Shown here one piece after another: positions 15,728-24,460 of a stretch of 64,000 nucleotides of DNA. The notes beneath the pieces were generated by a model. The model was not told where the DNA came from. It did no database searches and saw only the letters and a program-made list of their open reading frames with translations. A program made the translations under genes and the position numbers. Each line of letters starts with the position of its first letter. The first letter of the stretch is position 1. Source of the DNA: JAKPAM01 sp047601745 (GTDB taxonomy: Bacteria > Pseudomonadota > Gammaproteobacteria > Burkholderiales > Burkholderiaceae_E); contig JASGIS010000001.1 of NCBI GenBank assembly GCA_047601745.1, positions 124,001 through 188,000 on the forward strand, written 5' to 3'.

Positions 15728-18214
15728 TCAGAACCGGCCCCTTAGGCTGGCAAAGAAGCTGCGACCACGCTCCGAATAGCGATAGGCCCCGGTATCGTTG
15801 GTCACCCTGAAGCGTTTCTGATCGGTGATGTTGTCGATCGTGAAGTTGAAGGTCAGGAAGCGGTTGAGCGCGTAGCTCAGGCCCGCATCCAGGGTGACCA
15901 GATCCTTGGTGCTCTTGCTGACGGTGTTGTTCTCGAAGCTGACCGCGGTGATCTGTCCTTCATAGTTCAGCCGCAAAAAACTTCGCAGTGCGTCGATGGG
16001 ACGATAGTTGAGCGTCATCGAGCCGTTGTGCTTGGGAATGCCGACCAGCGAATTGCCGTCGAGATTCGCCAGCGTGTCGCCGAAGGACCGCGCGCCGGCC
16101 GGCGTGTTGATCGTCACGTTGCCGGCGTCTATCTGCGAATGGGTGTAGGTATAGATGGCCCTCAGGTCCAGCGTCTTGTCGATGGCCCACTTTCCGTTCA
16201 GCTCGATACCGCGGATATCGGCGCCGTTCAGGTTCAGCCAGGTGCCCCAGGCAGGACAGTTCTGGGTTCCGACCGCGCCCGCGTTGCAGTACGCGGAGAT
16301 TCGGCCGCCATTGCCGTCGGCGAAGAAGTAGCCGCTCGTATTGACGATCTTGTTGTCGAATTTGTTGAAGAACAACGTCAGACCGCCGCTCAGCGACGCA
16401 TCTCGGGTGTAGTTCGCACTGAGCTCCAGATTCGTGCTTTTTTCGGGGTTCAGGTCCGGGTTACCGGTAATCAGGAACTGATTGGCGCCGCCACCGCGCT
16501 GGCCGGCCGTCGTGCCGTCGATCTGCGTGATCTTCGGACTCTTGTAACCCGTGGCGACACCGCCTTTGAACGTCCAGTGACTATCGTGGTTGTAGACCAG
16601 ATAGGCCCGAGGCGAGAACTGCCTGCCGAAGAACTCATTGTCGGTCAGGCGGCCACCGAGAGTCAGGAAGAGCTTTTGGCTCATCAGTTCCCATTCATCT
16701 TCCGCGAAATAAGCGCGCTCGGTGACCTTGCGGGTACCGTAGCTGCCGCTGCGGCCGCCGCCCAGATCATTGTTCGTGAGCCGATCGTTCGTCCACTGCG
16801 TGCCGAAGGTCAGAATGTGGTTACCGATCCCGGTCACGAACTTGGCGTCGCCGACCTTGTTCGTCGAGCCTGTCGTGTAGCTGGCGTTGGATGGAAAGGT
16901 CTGCCTTTCGTAGTCTTCCTGGTAGTACTTCAGCTCCAGCCTTCCCAGATCGAATCGCCCGTTGTAGGCCGCCCCCCAGTTGTTCCGGTTCCATTCCCGA
17001 TCCGCAACGCTGGCCGTCGAAAGCAAGGTGCCGCCCGGGTTGCCGATGTAGTGCTGCCCGGACTTCGTGTAGTCCAGGGTCAGGTCATGGCTGCGGTTCG
17101 GCGTGAACCGCAGCTTGCCGCCGATGGTGTTCTTGGTCGACTCCTGATAGCCGCCGTAGTACCGGTCTTCGTGCTGATGCGTTTCATTTCCCCAAAGGGA
17201 CAAGCCGATCAGATCCTTGACGACGGCTCCCGAGAGATAGAAGTCCTTCTGGGTCTGGTTGCCCATCGAGCCGCTGTCCGGCGCGCGGAAACCATAACCG
17301 ACGCTTCCGCTCCATTTCTCGGGCGTCTTTTTGGTGATGATGTTGATGATGCCGCCCATGGCGTCGCTACCGTACAGCGAGCTCATGGGCCCCCGGATCA
17401 CCTCTATCCGTTCGATCGCCGATAACGGCGGAATGTAGTTGCTGTCCAGATCCTCATTGTTCAGCTCTCTGGGGTTACCCGTTTCCGATCGCACACGCAT
17501 GCCATCGACCATGATCAGCGTATAGCCCTTCTCCATGCCTCGGATCGAGATACCGCTCTGCCGACCCGAACCGATCACCGCGACGCCCGGAACCTCGCGG
17601 GCGATATCCTGCAGCGAACTGAACTGCTTGTTTTCGAGTTCCTCGCTCTTGATGACGCTTATGCTGGCCGGGGCGTTACGAATGTCCTGTTCGAATCCGG
17701 TCGCGCTGACGACCTGGACCTCGGACAACGTGGTCGCCGGCTCCGCCATGCCGGCGCCTGCCGACGAAGGCGAGGCTGCCGCGGCGGGCACCGCCGTTGT
17801 CCGATGGAGCGCATACGTGCCATCGGCCTGCCGTACGACCTGCAGGCCCTGACCTTGCAGCAGTTCGGCGAAGCCCTTCTCGATGGTGAAGTCGCCAGAC
17901 AGACCGGCACTGGCTTTGCCGTGCGTCAGGTCCGCTGGAGCCGAAAGGAACACCCCCGCCTCCTCCGCGAAGCGGTTCAGCACCGACGTGAGGCTGCCGG
18001 CAGGGATGCCGTAGTGCCGCGCCTGCTCCGCGGTGTCCTGCGCCCGGGCACCAGGCGCCCAGGCTGCAACGCCGCACGCCGTGGCTGCCGTGACCAGGTA
18101 CGCCGCCATGACCACGGGACGAAGCGCGGCAGTCGGGTAACGGACCGCGGGCTTCAAGGGGACGAATCGGCGTCCGAATCCAGGATGCCGGGAGGAACGG
18201 TGGCAAAAGGACAT
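15728..18214 (-). CDS. TonB-dependent siderophore receptor with STN signalling domain
   Basis: This outer-membrane receptor for a ferric siderophore also signals to the FecR/FecI pair. The 828-residue precursor has an extended signal region ending near ARAQD (about residue 60), an STN domain (about 68-140, YGIPAGSLTSVLNRFAEEA), a plug (about 175-310, with ISIRGMEKGYTLIMVDGMR and VIRGPMSSLYGSDAMGG) and a 22-strand-type barrel ending in the terminal aromatic residue SLRGRF. The plug resembles catecholate-type receptors. The start at ATG 18214 has GAGGAG upstream; an earlier in-frame start at 18286 lacks one. The 265 bp upstream (18215-18479) hold AT-rich promoter-like sequence. Confidence 0.93.
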   Translation of the reverse strand: MSFCHRSSRHPGFGRRFVPLKPAVRYPTAALRPVVMAAYLVTAATACGVAAWAPGARAQDTAEQARHYGIPAGSLTSVLNRFAEEAGVFLSAPADLTHGKASAGLSGDFTIEKGFAELLQGQGLQVVRQADGTYALHRTTAVPAAAASPSSAGAGMAEPATTLSEVQVVSATGFEQDIRNAPASISVIKSEELENKQFSSLQDIAREVPGVAVIGSGRQSGISIRGMEKGYTLIMVDGMRVRSETGNPRELNNEDLDSNYIPPLSAIERIEVIRGPMSSLYGSDAMGGIINIITKKTPEKWSGSVGYGFRAPDSGSMGNQTQKDFYLSGAVVKDLIGLSLWGNETHQHEDRYYGGYQESTKNTIGGKLRFTPNRSHDLTLDYTKSGQHYIGNPGGTLLSTASVADREWNRNNWGAAYNGRFDLGRLELKYYQEDYERQTFPSNASYTTGSTNKVGDAKFVTGIGNHILTFGTQWTNDRLTNNDLGGGRSGSYGTRKVTERAYFAEDEWELMSQKLFLTLGGRLTDNEFFGRQFSPRAYLVYNHDSHWTFKGGVATGYKSPKITQIDGTTAGQRGGGANQFLITGNPDLNPEKSTNLELSANYTRDASLSGGLTLFFNKFDNKIVNTSGYFFADGNGGRISAYCNAGAVGTQNCPAWGTWLNLNGADIRGIELNGKWAIDKTLDLRAIYTYTHSQIDAGNVTINTPAGARSFGDTLANLDGNSLVGIPKHNGSMTLNYRPIDALRSFLRLNYEGQITAVSFENNTVSKSTKDLVTLDAGLSYALNRFLTFNFTIDNITDQKRFRVTNDTGAYRYSERGRSFFASLRGRF

Positions 18215-18479
18215 GGATGGTTCTCCTCGGAAATCGAAAAAATGGCGAGGCAACCATCGAGCGCACATGACCATCTGCCACCGCACGCACGAGGCACTCC
18301 GACCGCATGCGTTGGCGGGTACCGAGTGAAGCAGTGCTGCCTGGGAAGGGTGGGACGAACCGTTGATCTGATCGTCGCCTCTCCCTCGCTAAATCGAACG
18401 AAATCGAAAAAGGGGAACCGGACCGGCGAATATTTTTCGGCAAGGCGCGCGAGCGCCCGAGCAGGGCCCGTGCGAAGAC

Positions 18480-19511
18480 CTACCGCGCCTCGACCGTGAT
18501 CCACCACGGCAGCGTGCGCCGCACGCGAATGGGTAGCGCCTGCTCCAGCATCGAAAGTGCACGGTCGGGATCGTCGGTGGGATAGACGCCCATCACCTTC
18601 AGGCCGCTCACCTGGCTCGCCACGTTGATGTATCCGTGGCGGTAGCGGCTCAGCTCTTCCAGCAACGCTCCCAAGGGCATGTTGTCCGCCGGCAGACTGC
18701 CCCGGGTCCAGGCTTCACGCATCCGGTCGGCGTTCTGCACAGCCGAAACGGTCTCGGCATCGAACACCGAAGCCTGCCCGGCCTCGACTCGCAATATCTT
18801 GCCGGCGCGGGTGCGGATTTCCACCACACCGTCGAACACATCGAGGCGAGTATGGTCATCGGTCCGACGCACGGTGAAGCGCGTGCCCAGGGCTTGCAAT
18901 TGCCCGTGGCTCGTGTCGACGTAGAAGGGGCGCCGCCGACCATCGATCGCGGTCTGTATGAGGATCTCGCCACCCAGCAGTACGAGCCGGCGTTGGCTGG
19001 CCTCGAAGTTCACGTTCAGTGCGGTGCGAGTGTTGAGCCAGACGCGCGAACCGTCGGCAAGTGCCAGGTCGCGACGCTCGCCGGTGCCGGTATGGTGGTC
19101 GGCGCGCAGCGCCATCGTCAGCTCGGACAGGGACGTGTGCCGCCATCCCAGCCAGGCCAACGCGCCCAGGCCCAGTGCCCCGGTGATGGCGCCGAGCGTC
19201 TGGCGCCGGGACGCCGTCCTCGACTTGGCCGCCGCGACGCCCGCCACGGCGGCTGCCGAACCCTGGGGGCCATAGCCCCGCAGCGGCTCGAACTTGCGGC
19301 TCACGTTTTCGATATGCGCCCAAGAAGCGCGGTTCTCGGGCGAGTGCGCGAGCCAGGCTTCCCAGCCGGCTCGATCGGCCTGCGTGGCGTTCTCATCGCG
19401 CAATGCCGCATACCATTGCGCAGCCTGTTCCAGGCTCTGGACATTGGGCTTGGCCGGCGGAGCCGGCGCTTCGCCGACGCCGCAGTTCGAGTCGGCCGTG
19501 CGGAGCTTCAC
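18480..19511 (-). CDS. FecR-family anti-sigma / sigma regulator
   Basis: The 343-residue protein relays the receptor signal to the ECF sigma factor across the inner membrane. It has a cytosolic DUF4880-type N-domain (about 34-70, WEAWLAHSPENRASW), one transmembrane helix (about 105-123), a FecR periplasmic domain (about 130-230, LALADGSRVWLNTRTALN) and a C-terminal domain (about 270-343). It lies 16 bp downstream of the sigma gene and upstream of the TonB receptor, the standard FecI-FecR-receptor order. Confidence 0.92.
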   Translation of the reverse strand: MKLRTADSNCGVGEAPAPPAKPNVQSLEQAAQWYAALRDENATQADRAGWEAWLAHSPENRASWAHIENVSRKFEPLRGYGPQGSAAAVAGVAAAKSRTASRRQTLGAITGALGLGALAWLGWRHTSLSELTMALRADHHTGTGERRDLALADGSRVWLNTRTALNVNFEASQRRLVLLGGEILIQTAIDGRRRPFYVDTSHGQLQALGTRFTVRRTDDHTRLDVFDGVVEIRTRAGKILRVEAGQASVFDAETVSAVQNADRMREAWTRGSLPADNMPLGALLEELSRYRHGYINVASQVSGLKVMGVYPTDDPDRALSMLEQALPIRVRRTLPWWITVEAR

Positions 19512-19527
19512 GTCGATGCGGACGGAG

Positions 19528-20046
19528 TCACCCGGCCAGTCCAGCCTCGATCAGCGCACACTGAAGCATGCCCTGGGCGATGTACTTCTTGACCATGCGC
19601 TCGGAGACGGACAGACCGGCCGCGATCTCGCGATACGGCAGGCCATCCACCTGGGCCATGATGAAAGCCCTCGCCGCCTTCTGGGACAAGCGACTCAGCA
19701 TCGTACCGACTTCCAGCAATGTCTCGATGACGATGGCTTGGTGCTCGGGCGACGGCGCGCACTGTCCGGGCAGGGCCGCCAGCGTTTGCAACCAGGCCTG
19801 CTCGACCTCGCGGCGGCGCCACAAATCGACGCACAGACCGTTGGCCACCGTGCGCAGATACCCCCGTGCCTCCGGTGCGCTGTCGAAGCGCCGCGGCGCG
19901 ATCAGCAATCGCACGAAAGCGTCGTGCGCCAAATCCGCCGCATCCGCCGCGTTGCCCAGGCGACGACGCAGCCACGCCTGCAACCAGTCGTGGTGATCGC
20001 CATACAAATGTTCGATGGTCGGAGACGCATCCTGCGGGACGCTCAT
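19528..20046 (-). CDS. FecI-like ECF RNA polymerase sigma factor
   Basis: The 172-residue sigma factor directs transcription of the receptor operon. It shows sigma region 2 (about 12-75, AADLAHDAFVRLL) and region 4 (about 115-165, LPYREIAAGLSVSERMVKKY). The start is ATG 20046 (MSVPQDASPTIEHLY); an alternative TTG at 20091 would add 15 basic residues and run into the presumed promoter. A Fur-box-like palindrome lies 51-67 bp upstream, so iron repression is likely. First gene of the iron-uptake island. Confidence 0.92.
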   Translation of the reverse strand: MSVPQDASPTIEHLYGDHHDWLQAWLRRRLGNAADAADLAHDAFVRLLIAPRRFDSAPEARGYLRTVANGLCVDLWRRREVEQAWLQTLAALPGQCAPSPEHQAIVIETLLEVGTMLSRLSQKAARAFIMAQVDGLPYREIAAGLSVSERMVKKYIAQGMLQCALIEAGLAG

Positions 20047-20096
20047 GGCCGGACCTGTTTGACCGTCCGCACGACGGGTTCGTTTAAGCAATAATA

Positions 20097-20113
20097 AGAA
20101 TGAAAACCATTCT
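20097..20113. promoter_or_regulatory. Fur-box-like inverted repeat upstream of fecI
   Basis: The site is AGAATG-AAAAC-CATTCT, a perfect 6-bp inverted repeat inside an AT-rich run (20086-20133) that stands out in this GC-rich genome. It resembles the 19-bp Fur consensus built of GATAAT/ATTATC units and lies just upstream of the ECF sigma gene, the expected place for iron repression. The rest of the 20047-20343 gap shows no gene. Confidence 0.6.
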
Positions 20114-20343
20114 CGCCATTATTTCATCGGGATTATGGCATTCCCGTAGCGATCTGCCAACACTTCGCACCCCGGGGGCGACCACGACGGCTCCGCCTCG
20201 GCGAGCGCGGCCTCCCCGCTCCGAAACGCCGCGGATCATGAGCCGTGCGCTCGCCGGCCGAGAGGATTCTGCTGTCTATCCCGGTCCGCCGGATGCCGCA
20301 CTGGCATGCATGGCTATTGCCGCTTGTCCTCGGAACGGGATAC

Positions 20344-21345
20344 CTAGGCCGCGGCGCCGCGGTCGGAAGCCGCGCGTTCGGCCGACGACGGATCAGCCGG
20401 GACGGAGGCGACAGAAGTGTCGGAGGTGGTGGCGGTAGCGGCCGCGACGGCCGGACGGCCGCGGCGATTGACCAGCACCAGCCCCACCGCCACGCAGGCC
20501 AGCGCCGCGACCAGCCGCATCGACAGCGGCTCGCCGAGCAGTACGACGCCGAACACCAGTGCGAACAGCGGCGTCAGGAACGTGAACGACGACAGCCGCG
20601 TGGCCGGATAGATGCGCATCATCCACATCCAGGTCAGGTAGCTGGCGAACGCGCCGATCGCGCTCTGCAGCCCGATCGACGTCCATGCGTACGCCGAATA
20701 CGACAGGCCCCAGGGCTCGCCCATCGCGCGCGACAGCAGCGGCAGGATCAGCGTCGTCACGGCCAACTGGTAGAACAGCGTCTTCTCGGCGCTGATCGTC
20801 ATCATCCGCGACGCGCGGATCACTAGCGTCGTCAGCCCCCAGAACGCCCCCGCGCCGAGCGCCAGCAGATCGCCGGCGAGCTGGCCGCGGGCGCCATGCC
20901 CGAGGCTTTCGCTGAAAGCGACGACGATCGCGGCGAAGGCCAGCGTCAGGCCCAGCCATTGGCGCGGATTGAGCCGCTCGGACGGCACCCAGCGCGGCAG
21001 CAGCAGCGCGACGACGAACGGCGCCGTGTACAGGAACACCGTCAGCCGCGACGCGCTGGTTCGCTCCAGCCCCAGGTAGATGCAGACGAACTCGCCGGCG
21101 AACAGGCCGCCGGCCAGCAGCCCGGCACCCAGCGTGCCATCGCGATCGAAGAGCCGCACGCGCCGCGCCGCGCACCACACGAGCAGCAGCAGCGTCGCGC
21201 TGCCCATCCGCAGCGACGCCTGCCACATCGGCGCGACCTCGCCGACAGTCGTCTTGATCAGGATCTGCTGGATGCCCCAGAACGCGCAGCAACCGACCAG
21301 CAGCGCCATGGCCCGGCCATCCAGGTGTTCCGAACGTTGAATCAT
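20344..21345 (-). CDS. EamA/DMT-family transporter
   Basis: The 333-residue inner-membrane protein has ten predicted helices in two EamA repeats (about 12-150 and 160-300), typical of RhaT/YdcZ-like drug/metabolite exporters. Recognisable segments are AFWGIQQILIKTTVGEVAP, LGLERTSASRLTVFLYTAP and GAFWGLTTLVIRASR. It has a 35-residue Ala/Thr/Ser-rich C-terminal tail that is longer than usual. The substrate cannot be predicted. Monocistronic; no linked regulator is evident. Confidence 0.9.
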   Translation of the reverse strand: MIQRSEHLDGRAMALLVGCCAFWGIQQILIKTTVGEVAPMWQASLRMGSATLLLLVWCAARRVRLFDRDGTLGAGLLAGGLFAGEFVCIYLGLERTSASRLTVFLYTAPFVVALLLPRWVPSERLNPRQWLGLTLAFAAIVVAFSESLGHGARGQLAGDLLALGAGAFWGLTTLVIRASRMMTISAEKTLFYQLAVTTLILPLLSRAMGEPWGLSYSAYAWTSIGLQSAIGAFASYLTWMWMMRIYPATRLSSFTFLTPLFALVFGVVLLGEPLSMRLVAALACVAVGLVLVNRRGRPAVAAATATTSDTSVASVPADPSSAERAASDRGAAA

Positions 21346-21536
21346 CGCGGGGCCAGTCGTCTCCGTAGGACGGAGACACTAGCACAGTGCCCCGTCATGG
21401 GGCGCCTGATGGATTGCGGCGTCCTTGGCTGGCGGCGGCCGAACGGTTCGTTGACGGGCGGAGCAATGCGTCTCGACAGTCGTCGCTGTGGCCGATTTCG
21501 GGCTGCTGGCTGAAGCAAGCCACGTGATATCATTCA

Positions 21537-21556
21537 TTCCCATGAAATGTTCCCAT
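21537..21556. promoter_or_regulatory. Direct repeat TTCCCAT at the toxin-antitoxin promoter
   Basis: Two TTCCCAT copies spaced 13 bp apart (21537-21543 and 21550-21556) lie 12-31 bp before the antitoxin start, just upstream of its AGGAAAGGGG ribosome site. Antitoxins of type II systems usually bind repeats at this position, so this is a candidate autoregulatory operator. Confidence 0.4.
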
Positions 21557-21567
21557 AGGAAAGGGGA

Positions 21568-21912
21568 ATGGAATCCGTCAACGTCAGCGGCCTCAAGAAC
21601 AACCCGACCGACGCCCTGCGCAAGGCACGGCAAGATGTGGTGGTCGTGATGAATCGTCACCGGCCAGATGCGCTGATGGTCGGAATCGAGGTTGCGGGCG
21701 TGCTCGACGTCCGGGGCGTACGGCCAGCACTCGCCACGGCGCTGTTCAGAGACGGCCATCTCTCGATGGCGCGCGCGGCGCATCTGGCCGAGATGACGCT
21801 CGGAGATTTCATCAACCACGTTTCGCGCCTGGGTATTCCCGTGGTACGGCTCGATGCCGATGAGGCCGGGAAGGATTTGGATACCCTCGACGAATGGCTG
21901 GCTTCGTCCTGA
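21568..21912 (+). CDS. UPF0175-type antitoxin
   Basis: The 114-residue protein has an N-terminal Phd-like strand-helix segment (VNVSGLKNNPTDALRKARQD) and a C-terminal UPF0175 helix-turn-helix (about 58-100, LFRDGHLSMARAAHLAEMT). It overlaps the PIN toxin gene by 19 nt, the usual antitoxin-first arrangement. It probably binds DNA and neutralises the PIN nuclease. GC content here is lower than in flanking genes, consistent with acquisition. Confidence 0.82.
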   Translation: MESVNVSGLKNNPTDALRKARQDVVVVMNRHRPDALMVGIEVAGVLDVRGVRPALATALFRDGHLSMARAAHLAEMTLGDFINHVSRLGIPVVRLDADEAGKDLDTLDEWLASS

Positions 21913-22382
21913 GCGATGCCAGCCCGCTGATCGCTTTGGCGCGCGTAGACGGGTTGAACTGGCTGCAGACCTTGTTCGGCAAGGTGTGGATACCGGAGGA
22001 AGTCTGGCGCGAAGTGTTGCCCGGACACGGTTTCGCGGGGGAACGCGCCATCCAGGGGGCGCTGTCCGCCGGCTGCTTGGCCGTTCATGCGCTGGCGCCA
22101 GAGGGCCCTCCGCTCCCCGACTTGGACGAAGGCGAGGCCGCCTGTATCTGTATCGCCCTGGCGCAGGCGGCGCCCGCATTGCTACTCATGGATGAACGCG
22201 CCGGTCGGGCTGTGGCCGCTGAACACGGTCTGCGCGTCGCAGGCACTGCCGCCGTGATCGGGATGGCGAAATCACGCGGACTGGTGCCCTCGGCCCGCGA
22301 GGTCTTCGCAAAGTTGCATGCTTCGGACTTCCGCATCTCCGCCGCGGTGATCGAGACCGTGCTGCGCCGCGTGGGCGAGTAG
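21894..22382 (+). CDS. PIN-like DUF3368 toxin
   Basis: The 162-residue putative ribonuclease toxin belongs to the PIN/DUF3368 family. Acidic residues expected in the metal site are visible: D8 (LSDASPLI), E35/E36 (IPEEVWREV), E79/E81 (DEGEAACICIALA) and D100 (LLMDERAGR). All appear intact, so the toxin is probably active. Translationally coupled to the UPF0175 antitoxin. Immediately downstream lies a decayed second antitoxin fragment. Confidence 0.85.
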   Translation: MAGFVLSDASPLIALARVDGLNWLQTLFGKVWIPEEVWREVLPGHGFAGERAIQGALSAGCLAVHALAPEGPPLPDLDEGEAACICIALAQAAPALLLMDERAGRAVAAEHGLRVAGTAAVIGMAKSRGLVPSAREVFAKLHASDFRISAAVIETVLRRVGE

Positions 22383-22712
22383 CTGGATTTCGCCGACGCA
22401 TTGCACCTGCGGCGAGCAGACATCACTGCCGGCAAGCTGGTGCCGCGCAAGCGCAACGCCACAAGAGGCGTGCTGCCCAACGAGAAGCGCGTGAACATCT
22501 TGCTCGACGGCGCTGCGATCGAGCACTTCAAGGCAAAGGCCGGCGACCGGGGCTACCAGACGCTGATCAACGAAGCGCTGCCCAGTAGCGAAGCGACGTT
22601 CAGGCGCTGCATGGCCAGTGAGACGGCCTGGACGTGGCCGTGGGGGAAGGGGCTCGTAGGCTGGTCAGCTTGTCACAGCCGGCTGCGGTTTGCAGTAGTA
22701 CGCAAGTGGTAA
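22383..22712 (+). pseudogene. Remnant: PIN-domain tail joined to a BrnA-like antitoxin fragment
   Basis: Directly after the PIN toxin stop, the same frame reads LDFADALHL, the C-terminal signature of a VapC-like PIN protein. It continues into a BrnA-type ribbon-helix-helix stretch (KRVNILLDGAAIEHFKAKAG, then GYQTLINEAL) and degenerates after about 22590. There is no ATG, only an internal TTG at 22401, no BrnT partner and no complete domain. It looks like a deletion-fusion of two toxin-antitoxin genes. The following 94 bp (22713-22806) hold nothing recognisable. Confidence 0.6.
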
Positions 22713-22806
22713 TCAAGTCGCGACACGGAGCGGTCACGGCGTCCAGGCTGCATCGAGCCCGGATGCCCCGACGCCCGCCAAGATGGGGCGTGGGGCCGGC
22801 CCTCGA

Positions 22807-23145
22807 TCAGTGACTGATCTGCCAGGGCCTGCGCCCCGGAAAGCTCTTGGCGCCGGCCGGGCTCGTCAGCGTGCCGCTCGCGCGACGGCCGCCGCAGCAG
22901 CCGCAGCCGGCGCCGTGGCGCGCCTTGTACTCGGCCGACGAGACCGGCGCGTGGCGCGCCTTCTCGTTGGTCGCCATCGCCAGGCGCCGGCCCGGATCCA
23001 TGCCGGCGTACATCGGCGCGCTGATCATCACGCGCACGGCCGCCGTGCCGCATCGCGGGCACGAGCAGGGCTCGTCGCGCCGCGACATCGGCCGCATCAC
23101 CGGAAAATCGCCGCATTCGGCGCACCGGAAATCATAAGTAGGCAT
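22807..23145 (-). CDS. fmdB: FmdB-family zinc-ribbon protein
   Basis: The 112-residue protein has an N-terminal zinc ribbon (PTYDFRCAECG with C8/C11, and CSCPRCG with C29/C32) typical of the FmdB/CxxC_CxxC_SSSS family, and a second Cys/Gly/His-rich patch near the C-terminus (HGAGCGCCGGRR). FmdB was named as a putative regulator of formamidase; it follows fmdA by 15 bp in the same operon, which supports that link. Its molecular role is not established. Confidence 0.88.
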   Translation of the reverse strand: MPTYDFRCAECGDFPVMRPMSRRDEPCSCPRCGTAAVRVMISAPMYAGMDPGRRLAMATNEKARHAPVSSAEYKARHGAGCGCCGGRRASGTLTSPAGAKSFPGRRPWQISH

Positions 23146-23160
23146 GGAATCGCGGACTCG

Positions 23161-24390
23161 TCACTTGTCGGGAGAGATCGGCATCTGCACCGAACCGTCG
23201 AGGAACACCGTCGGCCCGTCGGCGTTCGGCTTGATGTCGAAGTCGAAGATGTCGGTCGGCAGCCACAGCGTCGCGCAGGCGTTCGGAATGTCGACGACGC
23301 CGCTGATGTGGCCCTGCACCGGCGCCGTGCCCAGGATCGAATACGCCTGCGCGCCCGAGTAGCCGAACTTCTTCAGGTATTCGATCGCGTTCAGGCAGGC
23401 CTGGCGATAAGCGACGTGCACGTCCAGGTAGTGCTGCTTGCCCTGCTCGTCGACCGAGATACCTTCGAAGATCAGGTAATCGTCGTACTTCGGCGTGATC
23501 GGGCTCGGCTTGAAGATCGGGTTCTTGATCCCGTACTTGGCCATGCCGCCCTTGATCAGCCCGACCTTCATGTGCACCCAGCCGGCCATCTCGATCGCGC
23601 CGCAGAACGTGATCTCGCCGTCGCCCTGGCTGAAGTGCAGGTCGCCGACCGACAGGCCCGCGCCGTCGACGTACACCGGGAAATAGATCTTCGCGCCGCG
23701 CGACAGGTCCTTGATGTCGCAGTTGCCGCCGTGTTCGCGCGGCGGCACCGTGCGCGCGCCTTCGGCGGCGGCCTTGTCGCGCGCGTCACCCGTCAGCGCC
23801 CCCATGTGCGCGGTCGCGGCGAACGGCGGATTGGCCAGCGGCGGCACGCGGGCGGCGTCGGTGGCGATGAAGTCGAGCTCGCGCTGGTTCCAGGTCTCGA
23901 GCAGCTTGCGGTCGGGCAGGCAGCCGATGAGCCCCGGATGGATCAGGCCCGCATAACGCACGCCCGGCACGTGGCGCGAATCGGTGAACATGCCGTGGAA
24001 GTCCCAGATCGACTTCTGCGCGAGCGGGAAGTGGTCGGTCAGGAAGCCGCCGCCGTTCTGCTTCGAGAAGAAGCCGTTGAACCCCCACAGGCTGTCGGGC
24101 TTGGCGCCGATGTCCAGCAGGTCGACGACCAGCAGGTCGCCGGGCTCGGCGCCGTGGACGCCGACGGGACCCGACAGGAAGTGCACGGTCGTCAGGTCGA
24201 CGTCGCGCACGTCGTCGGCCGAATCGTCGTTCTTGATGTAGCCGCCGGTCCAGTCATAAGTCTCCAGCACGAAATCGTCGCCGGGCTTGACCCAGGTCGC
24301 CATCGGCACGTCCGGGTGCCAGCGGTTGTGGACCTTCTCGTTGTCGTACGGCGACTGTTTCAGATCGACCTTGATCAGTGTTTCGGCCAT
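23161..24390 (-). CDS. fmdA: Formamidase
   Basis: The enzyme hydrolyses formamide (and related short amides) to formate and ammonia in the cytosol. The 409-residue protein matches the acetamidase/formamidase family across its length: NRWHPDVPMATWVKPGDDF near the start, HFLSGPVGVHGAEPGDLLVV, GNCDIKDLSRGAKIYFPVYV, FSQGDGEITFCGAIEMAGW and YSILGTAPVQGHISGVVDIP. Usual length. It lies between the urt transporter genes and fmdB, resembling the fmd locus of Methylophilus, so the adjacent transporter probably imports its substrate. Confidence 0.95.
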   Translation of the reverse strand: MAETLIKVDLKQSPYDNEKVHNRWHPDVPMATWVKPGDDFVLETYDWTGGYIKNDDSADDVRDVDLTTVHFLSGPVGVHGAEPGDLLVVDLLDIGAKPDSLWGFNGFFSKQNGGGFLTDHFPLAQKSIWDFHGMFTDSRHVPGVRYAGLIHPGLIGCLPDRKLLETWNQRELDFIATDAARVPPLANPPFAATAHMGALTGDARDKAAAEGARTVPPREHGGNCDIKDLSRGAKIYFPVYVDGAGLSVGDLHFSQGDGEITFCGAIEMAGWVHMKVGLIKGGMAKYGIKNPIFKPSPITPKYDDYLIFEGISVDEQGKQHYLDVHVAYRQACLNAIEYLKKFGYSGAQAYSILGTAPVQGHISGVVDIPNACATLWLPTDIFDFDIKPNADGPTVFLDGSVQMPISPDK

Positions 24391-24460
24391 CGCTCAGCTC
24401 TCCTTCGTCAGGCTCGGGTTGGGGCGTACTGGAACCATTGCCGGCCGCGCATCGTCGCGC

